A DNA stretch of 64,000 nt, from assembly GCA_020845895.1 (NCBI GenBank), contig JADLEX010000007.1, positions 26,782-90,781 on the forward strand, written 5' to 3'. The notes beneath the pieces are model-generated. The model was given only the letters and a program-made list of their open reading frames with translations. It did no database searches and had not been told where the DNA came from. Both the position numbers and the translations under genes were made by a program. This DNA is from Deltaproteobacteria bacterium. GTDB lineage: Bacteria; Lernaellota; Lernaellaia; JACKCT01. This document shows, one piece after another, positions 45,212-53,696 of the stretch; position 1 is the first letter of the stretch; each line of letters starts with the position of its first letter.

Positions 45212-46414
45212 ATGACGCCGACGGGACCGGTGCCCGGAACGCGGGACATCGATGGCGCCGCGATGGCGGCGACGCGGAGAGTCCGCGCGTCGCTCGAAGG
45301 CCTGTTCGACGACGGCGGCTTCGCGTTCGTGCACCCCCCGGTCCTCGCCGAGCCCGGTCCGTTCCTCGCGCGTTCCGGCGAGGCCATCCGTCAACGCATG
45401 TACATCTTTCAGGACCCCGGAGGGCGCGAGATCTGCCTGCGCCCCGAACTGACGATCCCCACGGCGCGCCTGTATCTCGAACGGCTGGCGGCGAAATCCG
45501 AGACGCCCGCGCGCCTGGCCTACATTGGTCCGGTGTTTCGGTACACATCGGAAAGCGGCGGCGACACGCCGCTGCGAGAGTATGTGCAGGCCGGAGCGGA
45601 GTGGATCGGCGACGTGGATGCCCCCGAGACCGACGCACGCATTCTCGCGTTCGCGTTGCGTGCCGCCGATGCCGCCGGGGCCATCGGCGCGACCATCGTC
45701 GCGGGCGATCTGGGGCTTGCCGCCGAGGCGGTGCGCACCGTGCCCGTCGCGCCGCGCATCCGTGCGAGACTGCTCCGCCAGTTGTGGCGGCCCGACGCGT
45801 TTCTCGCTGCACTCGATGCGACGCGGACCCCACGCGATCGCGCCGGCGAGGCAAATGCGGACTCGCGGCTCGCGGAAATGGGCGCGGAGTCGTCGCGAAC
45901 GCTGATCGAGGAGATCCTCGCGCTCGTCAACGTGCGTCACGTGGGCGCGCGGACGGCGGACGAGATCGCGGAGCGACTCGCAACGAAAGCCGAAGTTGCG
46001 TCGGACGACGCCGTGAGCGCCGAGATCGCCGCCGAACTGCGCGCATGGAACGAAATCCGTGGAGACGGCGCATCCGTTCTTGCGGCTGCGCGAACGTGGA
46101 TGCGGAATTTCAGATCGGACGACGGCCTGCGTGCGATCGAACGCGCTGAGTCCCGCCTCGCGGCGCTCGCAACGTCGGGCGTCGATGTCGGGCGCGTGAC
46201 GTGGGATCTCGGCCTGCGCGGCGAGCTGGAATACTACACGGGGCTTGTGTTCGAGATTCGAGCGCGACACGCCGGAAAAGAGATCGTCGTCGGCGGGGGC
46301 GGCCGTTACGACGGGCTGCTTCGCTCGCTGGGCGCGGCGCGCGACATCCCGTCGGCGGGATTCGCGCTCACGGTGACGCACCTTGCGCGCATCATCGCGG
46401 AGGCGGCGAAATGA
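45212..46414 (+). CDS. hisZ: ATP phosphoribosyltransferase regulatory subunit
   Basis: A 400-residue HisS-like protein without synthetase activity that partners HisG and carries histidine feedback inhibition. It has the class II core: RQRMYIFQDPGGREICLRPELTIPTAR (residues ~61-87), YIGPVFRYTS and the C-terminal VVGGGGRYDGLLRSLGA, but lacks the tRNA-binding C-terminal domain and the intact motif 2 of HisS. It starts one base after the hisS stop and overlaps hisG (ATGA). The hisS-hisZ-hisG order is typical of alphaproteobacteria. HisZ is expected with short HisG forms; the HisG here is longer. Confidence 0.88.
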   Translation: MTPTGPVPGTRDIDGAAMAATRRVRASLEGLFDDGGFAFVHPPVLAEPGPFLARSGEAIRQRMYIFQDPGGREICLRPELTIPTARLYLERLAAKSETPARLAYIGPVFRYTSESGGDTPLREYVQAGAEWIGDVDAPETDARILAFALRAADAAGAIGATIVAGDLGLAAEAVRTVPVAPRIRARLLRQLWRPDAFLAALDATRTPRDRAGEANADSRLAEMGAESSRTLIEEILALVNVRHVGARTADEIAERLATKAEVASDDAVSAEIAAELRAWNEIRGDGASVLAAARTWMRNFRSDDGLRAIERAESRLAALATSGVDVGRVTWDLGLRGELEYYTGLVFEIRARHAGKEIVVGGGGRYDGLLRSLGAARDIPSAGFALTVTHLARIIAEAAK

Positions 46415-47448
46415 CGCGAACGCACTCCGATCGACTGACGATCGCGCTTCCGAGCAAGGGCACGCTCCACGAAAAGACGCTCGACTTTCTGCGTTCGGCG
46501 GGGCTTCGTTTTCGACCGTCGGGCCCCGGGCGCGATTACGTGGGAACCTTGGCCGGCGTCGACGGCGTGGATGTGTTGTTGCTGCGCGCGGACGAGATTC
46601 CGGAGCGCCTGGAATCGGGCGGCGCGCAGATCGGCATCACCGGCGAAGACCTTCGTCTCGAGAATGGTTCGGATTCGGGTTCGACGTTTCGATTGATCCC
46701 GGATCTCGGTTTTGGGCACGCGCGGCTGGTGGTCGCGGTGCCGCGCGTTTGGATCGATGTCACCACGATGCACGATCTCGAGGAAGTCTCATCGATCTAT
46801 CGAGTGCGCCACGGCCGCCCGCTGCGGGTCGCGACGAAGTTTCCCCGGCTCACCCGCGAGTTCTTCCTGCGCCACGGAGTTCGCGATTACGTGATCGTGC
46901 GATCCCTGGGTGCCACCGAGGGCGCGCCGGCGTCGGGAGCGGCGGATCTCATCGTCGATCTCTCCTCGACGGGCGGGACGCTGACGCAAAACCACCTGAA
47001 GGAACTCCATGACGGGACGCTCGTCGATTCGCAGGCGGGTTTGATGGTGTCGTCGAATTCCGATCACTGGAACGCCGCGCGGCTTGCGTCGCTCGCGCGA
47101 ATCGTCGATCTCATTGAGAGCCGCATGGCGGCGGCGAACGAGCTGGTGCTAAGAGCCTGGGCGCCGCGGGCGCGGGCGCGCGCCATCTTCGACGCGCTCA
47201 ACGCGGGGGATCTTCGGTGCGTGCCGATGACGGCGCTGCCCTCGGAAGCCGACGCGCAACCGGACGGAACCCGGGAACTGGTGTGGCTGTGCCGCCGCGA
47301 CGTGGTTCAGGCCGCGGCGAATACGCTGCGCGACGAGGGGTGCACCGGCGTCGTCGCGACTGCGGCCGACTTCGTTTTTCGACCGGACCTCGATCGCCTC
47401 GACGAATTCCGAGCCCTCATAGACGTTCCTGAGGGAGCGACGCCATGA
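46411..47448 (+). CDS. hisG: ATP phosphoribosyltransferase catalytic subunit, extended form
   Basis: Catalyses the first step of histidine synthesis, ATP + PRPP to phosphoribosyl-ATP. The ATG at 46411 overlaps the hisZ stop; the open frame above it is a shadow. 345 residues. The catalytic core (residues ~8-240) shows LTIALPSKGTLHEKT, GAQIGITGEDLRLE, LRVATKFPRLTREFF and ASGAADLIVDLSSTGGTLTQN (PRPP-binding loop). HisZ-dependent enzymes usually have 205-235 residues; the extra ~110 C-terminal residues (RARARAIFDALNAGDLRCVP to the end) resemble the longer alphaproteobacterial HisG rather than a clear ACT domain. Overlaps hutH (ATGA). Confidence 0.9.
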   Translation: MTRTHSDRLTIALPSKGTLHEKTLDFLRSAGLRFRPSGPGRDYVGTLAGVDGVDVLLLRADEIPERLESGGAQIGITGEDLRLENGSDSGSTFRLIPDLGFGHARLVVAVPRVWIDVTTMHDLEEVSSIYRVRHGRPLRVATKFPRLTREFFLRHGVRDYVIVRSLGATEGAPASGAADLIVDLSSTGGTLTQNHLKELHDGTLVDSQAGLMVSSNSDHWNAARLASLARIVDLIESRMAAANELVLRAWAPRARARAIFDALNAGDLRCVPMTALPSEADAQPDGTRELVWLCRRDVVQAAANTLRDEGCTGVVATAADFVFRPDLDRLDEFRALIDVPEGATP

Positions 47449-49130
47449 ACCCCGTGCGCATCCGCCACGACCGCGATCTCACGCCCGGCGAGATTTGCGC
47501 TGTCGCGGACGACGATGCGGCGGTGGAATTTGACGACGAAACCGGGCGGATGCTCGACGAGCGCCGACGGCAGGTCGTCGAATTCGTCGAGTCGAGCAAC
47601 GTCCCCGCATACGGATTCAATCGCGGATTCGGACACAACGTGCGCTTGGCCGTCGATGCGGATCGCGCCGCGGAGCTTCAGCGCAATCTCATCCGGTCGC
47701 ACGCCAGTGCCGTCGGCGAGCCCGCGCCGCTTCCCGTGATCCGCGCGGCGATGCTGATGCGCTCCCGGTCGCTCGCACGGGGGCATTCGGGCGTGCGTTC
47801 CGAGGTCCCGCGAAAACTGGTCGAATTCCTGAACGCGGGCATCACCCCCGTCGTTCCCCGTTTTGGCTCGGTATCCGCGAGTGGCGATCTCGCGCCGCTG
47901 TCGCATATTGCTCTCGGCCTGATGGGCGAGGGCGAGGTGTTCGTCGGCGACGAGCGCCTGAATGCGGCGGCGGCGCTCGCCCGCGCCGGAATCGAACCGC
48001 TTGTCCTCGAAATGAAAGAAGGGCTCGCGCTCAACAACGGCGTGCAGTTCAGTACTGCGTACGGGGTGCTTGCGGCGGCGAGGTTGGAATCGTTGTGGCG
48101 CACGGCGTGCGTGGGAACCTCGCTCACCTTGCAGGTCATGCTCGGTGCCGATACGCCGTGGCGCGAAGACCTGCATGCGCTGCGGCCGCATGCGGGCTCG
48201 GTGCGGACGGCGGCGGTATTACGCGCGCTCACGGCGAATTCACCCATTCGCGAGGCGCACCGGCCCTACGACATCGACGGCGAGATTCAGGATCCATACA
48301 ACCTCCGCTGCGCGGCGCAGATCCTCGGCGCGGCGCGAACGCTGATCGACCGCGCGAACGAAACCTTTGCGATCGAAGCGAACAGCGTGACTGACAATCC
48401 CATTCTGCTTTCGGGCGAGGACGACGCGTTCACCGACATCGTTTCGGGCGGCCACTTTCATGGCATGCCGGTCGCCGTCGATCTATACGGTCTGCTTCAA
48501 GCCGCCGCGATGATTGCGTCGCTCGTCGGTGCGCGATGCGCCAGGTACGTGGACGAGGCCCGCAACCGGGGGCTCGGTGCGGACCTGAAATGGCCGGGAC
48601 CCACGGACGATCCGGAGTGGAATGCCCGGCAGGCCGCGTCATCCGGTATGATGGCGCCGGAATATGTCGCGGCGTCGCTCACGAATTGGCTGTGGGGACA
48701 GTGCATGCCCACGCACCTGTTCAGCATCTCGACCGACGCGGGGCAGGAGGATCACGTCAGCATGGCGGCCAATGTCGCGATCCGTGCGTACGACGCACTC
48801 CCGCGCCTCGCCGAGGCGCTGGCGGTCGAACTCGCCTTCGCCGCACAGGCCGCCGCGATTCGAAAGCGCACGCCGTGGCTGCCGTCACGCGCTCGCACCG
48901 CATCGGGCGAAGTGACCCTCGATCGACATGAGGTCCCCGAGGCGGATCGCCGTTTGTGCGAAGCGGGCGAGGCGGTGCTGCGCGAGATCGAGCCCGTGTT
49001 CCCGGTTGTCACGGTCGATCGTCCGCTATCGGCGGATCTCTCGGCACTCGCCGCCCTCGTGCTGGATGGTGCGATCGAGCGGTGCGCCGCGCGATTCGGC
49101 GTCTTCGCCGCGGTGGACGCGCCTTGCTGA
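47445..49130 (+). CDS. hutH: Histidine ammonia-lyase
   Basis: Deaminates histidine to urocanate. 561 residues, the family length plus a short C-terminal extension. The self-forming MIO cofactor triad is Ala145-Ser146-Gly147 in GSVSASGDLAPLSH. YGFNRGFGH (Tyr56) is the active-site Tyr loop; IRSHASAVG holds the His that marks histidine over tyrosine/phenylalanine lyases; STDAGQEDHVSM has the Gln-Glu pair of HutH. It overlaps hisG by four bases and the next gene by seven, so a catabolic enzyme is embedded in a biosynthetic operon. No hutU, hutI or other hut gene is in the window. Confidence 0.93.
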   Translation: MNPVRIRHDRDLTPGEICAVADDDAAVEFDDETGRMLDERRRQVVEFVESSNVPAYGFNRGFGHNVRLAVDADRAAELQRNLIRSHASAVGEPAPLPVIRAAMLMRSRSLARGHSGVRSEVPRKLVEFLNAGITPVVPRFGSVSASGDLAPLSHIALGLMGEGEVFVGDERLNAAAALARAGIEPLVLEMKEGLALNNGVQFSTAYGVLAAARLESLWRTACVGTSLTLQVMLGADTPWREDLHALRPHAGSVRTAAVLRALTANSPIREAHRPYDIDGEIQDPYNLRCAAQILGAARTLIDRANETFAIEANSVTDNPILLSGEDDAFTDIVSGGHFHGMPVAVDLYGLLQAAAMIASLVGARCARYVDEARNRGLGADLKWPGPTDDPEWNARQAASSGMMAPEYVAASLTNWLWGQCMPTHLFSISTDAGQEDHVSMAANVAIRAYDALPRLAEALAVELAFAAQAAAIRKRTPWLPSRARTASGEVTLDRHEVPEADRRLCEAGEAVLREIEPVFPVVTVDRPLSADLSALAALVLDGAIERCAARFGVFAAVDAPC

Positions 49131-50239
49131 TTCCCGTATTTCCCTTCGCCGCCTGTCCCCGCGACCGAGCGACCGATCGGCGTGCCGCCTCCGAGGGTCC
49201 GTGGTGGCTCGCGCCGCTCGCCGCGCCGCGCGCGGTGGAGTTGGGCGAAGAACCACTGACGACCATCGAGACGGATGTTCTCGTGGAACTCGTTCGGGAG
49301 CGACCGACGCACGTGCTGCGCTGCCGCGACATCACACTCGTCACGCGATTGCTGGACGAGGGCGCAATCTCGGTCGTGGTCGAACCCGATATCGCCGCGA
49401 CGCTCCCTGCGGAGATCCCTCCGAAACGAATCGGCCTCTGGGCGGATCGCGCCGGTGACGTCGCGAAAGCACTGGCCGCCGCGACGATCTGGACGACCGA
49501 TCGGACTTGCGCGAACGAGGATTCGCGAGAGCGTGTCGTGATGATCGACGCCGCTTCGTTCGACCCGGCCGCCGCGCCCGCGGGCACCGTCGCGATCCGC
49601 GACGCGCATCGATGCCCGCCCGATCACGAGGCGACGGCGTTTTGCGCACGGATCGCTTGCGATCGGAACGCGAACCTCTGGACGGCGATTTGCGATGACC
49701 TCGGCGCTCTCGTCGCGTGGGGTTGGTCGAACCCGGATTCGATTCGACGCTCCATGACCGAGCGGCGCGCATACTTGTCGGCGGATGTCGCGTCGCCGCC
49801 CGTTTGGCTGGGCGGCGCGCTGGTCGCCGTGCAGATCGATCACGGCGGGCGCGCGTTGCGGTATTTGGTGGCCGGCCCGCGCGTTGATGCCGCGTGGCCG
49901 AACCGATGGCCCGAGCGCGAGGGATTCGCGGAACTTTACGCCCGGCTGCGCGAACGTGTTCACGAGGCGCCGCCGGGATCCTACACGCGCCGGCTGCTCG
50001 ACACGCCGGACATGCTGCGCGGCAAGTTGCTCGAAGAGGCGGCGGAGCTCGCCGCCGCGTCCGGCGCCGCCGACGTGCGCGGCGAAGCCGCCGACGTGCT
50101 CTACTTCGCGTGGGTGGCTCTCGCGCGAGAAGGCGTCTCGCCGGGCGAGGTCGAGGCCGAATTCGCACGGCGCGCGCTGCGTCTGAATCGGCGTCCGGGC
50201 GACGTGAAGCCGCCCTGGGCAAAAGGGACAAACCGTTGA
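49124..50239 (+). CDS. hisE: HIS4-like protein: N-terminal domain, degenerate HisI domain, intact HisE domain
   Basis: 371 residues from a TTG at 49124, which overlaps the hutH stop. Residues ~290-371 are phosphoribosyl-ATP pyrophosphatase: APPGSYTRRLLDTPDMLRGK, LEEAAELAAASG and EAADVLYFAWVAL, with RRPGDVKPPW at the end. This form is closer to fungal HIS4 than to E. coli HisIE. Residues ~195-265 align in position with a cyclohydrolase (HisI) domain, but the metal and substrate motifs (KGETSG, DCDxDA, the two Cys) are gone: it reads SADVASPPVWLGG and QIDHGGRALRYLV. The first ~190 residues correspond to the extra N-terminal domain of HIS4. HisE activity is likely; HisI activity is not. Confidence 0.8.
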   Translation: MLIPVFPFAACPRDRATDRRAASEGPWWLAPLAAPRAVELGEEPLTTIETDVLVELVRERPTHVLRCRDITLVTRLLDEGAISVVVEPDIAATLPAEIPPKRIGLWADRAGDVAKALAAATIWTTDRTCANEDSRERVVMIDAASFDPAAAPAGTVAIRDAHRCPPDHEATAFCARIACDRNANLWTAICDDLGALVAWGWSNPDSIRRSMTERRAYLSADVASPPVWLGGALVAVQIDHGGRALRYLVAGPRVDAAWPNRWPEREGFAELYARLRERVHEAPPGSYTRRLLDTPDMLRGKLLEEAAELAAASGAADVRGEAADVLYFAWVALAREGVSPGEVEAEFARRALRLNRRPGDVKPPWAKGTNR

Positions 50240-50730
50240 CCGACGCGACGGCGAACGACTCGGGCGAGCCGGTCGGGCGGCTGCGTTCGCTCCTGAACGC
50301 GAGTCCCGCCGTCGTGTATTGCGCCCGCCCTCATGTCGGATTCGAACGCACGTTCGTGAGCGACAACGTGGAGCGCCTGATCGGATTCACCGCCAAAGAA
50401 GTCTTGGATCGACCGGGATTCTGGGCGGAGCGAATCCACGCCGACGATCGGCGGGGGTGCCTCGCGGCGCTGGCCGAGGCCATCGAGCGGGGACACGCGG
50501 TCTGCGAGTACCGTATTCGGCAACGCAACGGACGTTATGTATGGATCCGGGATGAGGCGCTGCTCTCGCGCGACGGTCACGGTCTGCCGCTGGAGATGAC
50601 GGGCAGCCTGATCGACATCTCCCGCGAAAATACTCCGAGCTGCATCTGCGAGCCGGCGAAGCCCGGTACCGGGCGATTGTCGAGGATCAGGCCGATCTGG
50701 TGTGTCGTTTCCTTCCGGACGGGACGTTGA
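50236..50730 (+). CDS. PAS-domain sensor kinase, N-terminal fragment before a frameshift
   Basis: Starts at TTG 50236, overlapping the hisE stop as TTGA. The real coding part is residues 1-131: a PAS domain with ASPAVVYCARPHVGFERTFVS, NVERLIGFTAKEVLDRPGFWAERIHADDR and YRIRQRNGRYVWIRDEA, closing with MTGSLIDISRE. After the run of four A at 50627-50630 the frame turns into non-coding sequence and stops at 50730. Restoring one base in this A-run joins the frame to KYSELHLRAGEARYRAIVED and the kinase below. It is either a sequencing error or a genuine disruption. Confidence 0.6.
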   Translation: MTDATANDSGEPVGRLRSLLNASPAVVYCARPHVGFERTFVSDNVERLIGFTAKEVLDRPGFWAERIHADDRRGCLAALAEAIERGHAVCEYRIRQRNGRYVWIRDEALLSRDGHGLPLEMTGSLIDISRENTPSCICEPAKPGTGRLSRIRPIWCVVSFRTGR

Positions 50731-51719
50731 CGTTCGTGAACGGGAGCTACAGCCGGTTTCGCGGCATGCCCGCCGAGCGCCTCATCGGCTCTTATTTCCC
50801 GGACAATCTGCGGGAGCGCGATCGCGAGGACCTGCGCAACCTGCTCGCGTCGCTCGCGCCGGAGGACCCGATCGGACTCTTTGAAGCCCGGGCAAGGGCC
50901 GCGCGCGGAACGGAACACTGGCAATCGTGGACCCATCGCGGGCTTTTCAACGACGTCGGCGAACTCGTCGAAATCCAGTCCGTCGGCCGCGACATCACGG
51001 AACGCAAAGCCGCGGAGGAGTTGCTCGCGCGTTCGAATGCGGAACTGCAACAGTTCGCCTACGTCGCCAGTCACGATCTCCAGGAGCCGCTGCGGATGGT
51101 CTCGGGATTCCTGCAACTGCTCGAGAAGCGTCACGGGGATCGCCTCGACCGTGAAGCCGAGGAGTACATCCGCCTGGCGCTGGACGGCATGGATCGGATG
51201 CGCAGGCTCATTTCCGACCTGCTCGAATATTCCCGCGTCCGTCGGGACCTCGCGGAATTTCGCGAATTGGATCTTACCGCCGCGATCCGGGATGCGCTCC
51301 GCACGCTCGGCGCCGCGATCACCGATTCCGACGCCGTCGTGGATGTCGGGCAGCTACCGGCGATTCGGGGAGATGAAATCCTGATCGCGCGTCTCTTTCA
51401 GAACCTTCTCGGCAACGCGTTGAAGTTCCGTTCGCCCGATCGGCCCCCGCAAATCGCCGTTCTTGCCGGCACCGACACGACGACCGTGACCATCGAGGTG
51501 AGGGACAACGGCGTGGGATTCGAGCCGCATTTCGCGGAACGAATCTTCACGATGTTCACGCGCCTGCATCCGCGTTCGAAATACGAAGGCACCGGGATCG
51601 GGCTCGCGGTCTGCCGCAAGATCGTCGAAATCCACGGAGGGACGATTCGGGCCGAGTCCGAGCCCGGCGTCGGATCTTCGTTTTTCATGACGTTACCCGC
51701 CAGCATCCCTGTGCCGTGA
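50700..51719 (+). CDS. PAS-domain histidine kinase, C-terminal part (frame continues from 50236)
   Basis: The second half of the same kinase, in the frame one base away. The coding frame is actually open back to the shift point near 50630; GTG 50700 is only the first start codon in it. A second PAS domain runs from CRFLPDGTLTFVNGSYSRFRG, ending at GRDITERKAAEEL. The dimerisation domain has the phospho-acceptor His in YVASHDLQEPLRM. The ATPase domain shows FQNLLGNALKF (N box), VRDNGVGFEP (G1) and GTGIGLAVCRKIVEIHGG (G2). No membrane span is present, so it is cytoplasmic. The stop overlaps the sigma-54 activator start (GTGA), so kinase and regulator form a pair. Confidence 0.72.
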   Translation: MCRFLPDGTLTFVNGSYSRFRGMPAERLIGSYFPDNLRERDREDLRNLLASLAPEDPIGLFEARARAARGTEHWQSWTHRGLFNDVGELVEIQSVGRDITERKAAEELLARSNAELQQFAYVASHDLQEPLRMVSGFLQLLEKRHGDRLDREAEEYIRLALDGMDRMRRLISDLLEYSRVRRDLAEFRELDLTAAIRDALRTLGAAITDSDAVVDVGQLPAIRGDEILIARLFQNLLGNALKFRSPDRPPQIAVLAGTDTTTVTIEVRDNGVGFEPHFAERIFTMFTRLHPRSKYEGTGIGLAVCRKIVEIHGGTIRAESEPGVGSSFFMTLPASIPVP

Positions 51720-53464
51720 CGTCGGGGATGAACCACGATGAGGTCCCCGGTTCCATGCGTCTGCTCCTGATCGAAGACAGTCCGGGCGACGCGCGCCTGA
51801 TTCGAGAACTCGTGCGGGACGCCGCGCCGGATTGGGACCTCGTCTGGCGCGAAACGCTGGACGAGGGCATCGCGGATGCCCGGCGCGGCGGGTTCGGTGT
51901 CGTCCTGCTCGATCTGTCGCTGCCCGACAGCAACGGGATCGAGACCTTCTGCCGGATGCATCGCGAGGTCGCGGATCTGCCGATCGTCGTTCTGACCGGT
52001 CTCGAGGACGAGCGGCTCGCGGCGTTCGCGCTGCGCCAGGGGGCGCAGGATTATCTGCCGAAAAACGAAATGACCGGCGCGCTGCTGAAGCGGGTGGCGC
52101 GTTATGCCATCGAGCGGTTCCAGTCGAAAAATGCGCTCGAATACGTCTACCGCGACACGCGGAAATCCCACGACGATCTGCTGGCCATCATGGACCTGCT
52201 CGCCCTCGGCGTCGTCACGCTCGACGGCGAGGGTCGCGTCACTTTCATGAATCGTTCCGCGAGGCGGTTCACGGGATTCGACGACGCCGAAGTCTTTCCG
52301 AAGCCGTGCGCGGACGTTCTTCGTCCCAGGGGCGCCGACGCCGACGCGGTCGCGGAACTTCTGCGCATGAGCGAGGGAGAACGTTCGCGCATCTCCATCT
52401 CCCTCGGAACGGAGGACGGCGAAGGGTTCTGGATCGATCTCGAAGCGCGGGACGATCCGCGAAATCCCGACGGCGCGATCCTCCTGCTCTACGACCGCTC
52501 CGAGGAATACCGGCTGCGCCGGGCCCTCGACGAAAAAGTCGATTTTCCGGAGATTGTTGCGCGATCCGAGGCCATGTCGCGAATCGGTCGGCGTATCCGC
52601 GAGATCGCGCCGCTGGACTGGACCGTGCTCATCGAAGGCGAGACCGGAACGGGCAAGGAACTGGTCGCGCGCGCGATTCACAACGCCGGGCCGCGAGCGG
52701 CGGGACCGTTCATCGCGGTGAACTGCGCCGGTCTTCCCGATGCGTTGCTGGCGAGCCTGCTCTTTGGTCACCGGCGCGGATCGTTTACCGGCGCGGTGGA
52801 CGACCGGCGCGGGTTTTTCGCCGCCGCCGAGGGCGGCACGATCTTGCTCGACGAGATCGGTGACATCTCGCCCTCCATGCAGTCGAGCCTGTTGCGCGTG
52901 CTCGAAACGCGCGAATACACGCGAGTCGGCGACACGCAGCCGGAGCGGAGCGACGCCCGCGTCCTGACCGCCACGCACCGGGATCTGGCGGCGGAGGTCG
53001 AGGCGGGGCGTTTCCGCGCGGACCTGCTGTACCGGATCCGCGTCATGCGCATTCAAATCCCGCCCCTGCGCGAACGGCGAGAGGATATTCCGATGCTCAT
53101 CCGGCACTTCCTCGGCATGAGCCGGACGGCGCTCGGCAAATCCGTCGCCTCATTCGACGCCCCGTCGATGCGAGCGTTGCTGGAATACCCGTGGCCGGGA
53201 AACGTGCGCGAGCTGCGCAGCGCGATCGAGTACGCGACGGTGCACTGCTCCGGCGGACTGATCACCTTCGCAGACTTGCCGCCGGAGTTTTCGCGGCACC
53301 GTACGCGGCCTGACGACGCGGATCGCGGTGGAGAGCGCGAGCGGTATCTGGACGCGATTCGTAAGGCGGGAGGGAATCGGTCGCTCGCGGCGAAAAGCCT
53401 CGGGATCGGCCGGGCGACGTTCTACCGGCACCTCTCACGACTCGGAATCTCCGAAACCGCTTAG
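51716..53464 (+). CDS. Receiver-PAS-sigma54 interaction-Fis transcription activator
   Basis: 582 residues from GTG 51716 (ATG 51728 possible). A receiver domain at ~14-130 carries the phospho-acceptor Asp in GVVLLDLSLPDSNG and the Lys in DYLPKNE. A PAS-like segment lies at ~145-255. The AAA+ domain (~280-505) shows Walker A GETGTGKEL, Walker B TILLDEIGD, and the sigma-54 contact loop as GSFTGA, one residue off GAFTGA. A C-terminal Fis-type helix-turn-helix ends the protein (NRSLAAKSLGIGRATFYRHL). It is co-transcribed with the upstream kinase, its cognate sensor by position. The sites at 53480-53526 just downstream are the probable target. Confidence 0.93.
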   Translation: MTSGMNHDEVPGSMRLLLIEDSPGDARLIRELVRDAAPDWDLVWRETLDEGIADARRGGFGVVLLDLSLPDSNGIETFCRMHREVADLPIVVLTGLEDERLAAFALRQGAQDYLPKNEMTGALLKRVARYAIERFQSKNALEYVYRDTRKSHDDLLAIMDLLALGVVTLDGEGRVTFMNRSARRFTGFDDAEVFPKPCADVLRPRGADADAVAELLRMSEGERSRISISLGTEDGEGFWIDLEARDDPRNPDGAILLLYDRSEEYRLRRALDEKVDFPEIVARSEAMSRIGRRIREIAPLDWTVLIEGETGTGKELVARAIHNAGPRAAGPFIAVNCAGLPDALLASLLFGHRRGSFTGAVDDRRGFFAAAEGGTILLDEIGDISPSMQSSLLRVLETREYTRVGDTQPERSDARVLTATHRDLAAEVEAGRFRADLLYRIRVMRIQIPPLRERREDIPMLIRHFLGMSRTALGKSVASFDAPSMRALLEYPWPGNVRELRSAIEYATVHCSGGLITFADLPPEFSRHRTRPDDADRGGERERYLDAIRKAGGNRSLAAKSLGIGRATFYRHLSRLGISETA

Positions 53465-53479
53465 ACGTCCGCTCCGAAA

Positions 53480-53526
53480 GAGACGCTGAGACAAATGTGA
53501 GACACACAGTGTCTCGAATGTGTCTC
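53480..53526. promoter_or_regulatory. Paired inverted-repeat upstream activator sites
   Basis: GAGACA (53488-53493), GAGACAC (53499-53505), GTGTCTC (53509-53515) and GTGTCTC (53520-53526). The central pair forms a perfect palindrome GAGACAC-ACA-GTGTCTC. The second pair is nested outside it, each half-site displaced by 11 bases, one helical turn. A further GAGAC is at 53480. This is the pattern expected for a dimeric or hexameric activator; the adjacent sigma-54 activator is the natural candidate. Confidence 0.7.
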
Positions 53527-53561
53527 GCGGCAATGAAGTGACAGATCTATAGAAAAATTTC

Positions 53562-53574
53562 TATCAACGAATTC
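53562..53574 (+). promoter_or_regulatory. IHF-like binding site
   Basis: TATCAACGAATTC fits the WATCAANNNNTTR consensus at 12 of 13 defined or free positions, missing only the last base. It lies between the upstream activator sites and the -24/-12 promoter, where IHF normally bends DNA. It adjoins the perfect inverted repeat ATAGAAA-AA-TTTCTAT (53549-53564), which may be part of the same bend or another factor's site. Confidence 0.5.
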
Positions 53575-53599
53575 GTGTGTTTACGAGTATTGTTACAAT

Positions 53600-53615
53600 T
53601 GGCGCACTTGTTGCT
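53600..53615 (+). promoter_or_regulatory. Sigma-54 (-24/-12) promoter
   Basis: TGGCGCACTTGTTGCT matches the TGGCACG-N4-TTGCW consensus with the obligatory GG and GC exactly ten bases apart. The GC lies at 53613-53614, placing transcription start near 53626, about 71 bases before the ATG of the unknown 146-residue gene. The activator gene and its likely sites are immediately upstream. Confidence 0.8.
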
Positions 53616-53696
53616 CTTAACCGAGTGATCGGTATCGGCGTAGGGCAGTGTCGAGCGATTTCGCATCCCGTATGACGTGCACCAGGGAGGTCCGCC

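Noticed and set aside
53499..53515. Palindrome GAGACAC-ACA-GTGTCTC as terminator of the kinase/activator operon
   Set aside because: A three-base loop and no T-run, and the half-sites recur with 11-base spacing outside it; this fits protein binding better.
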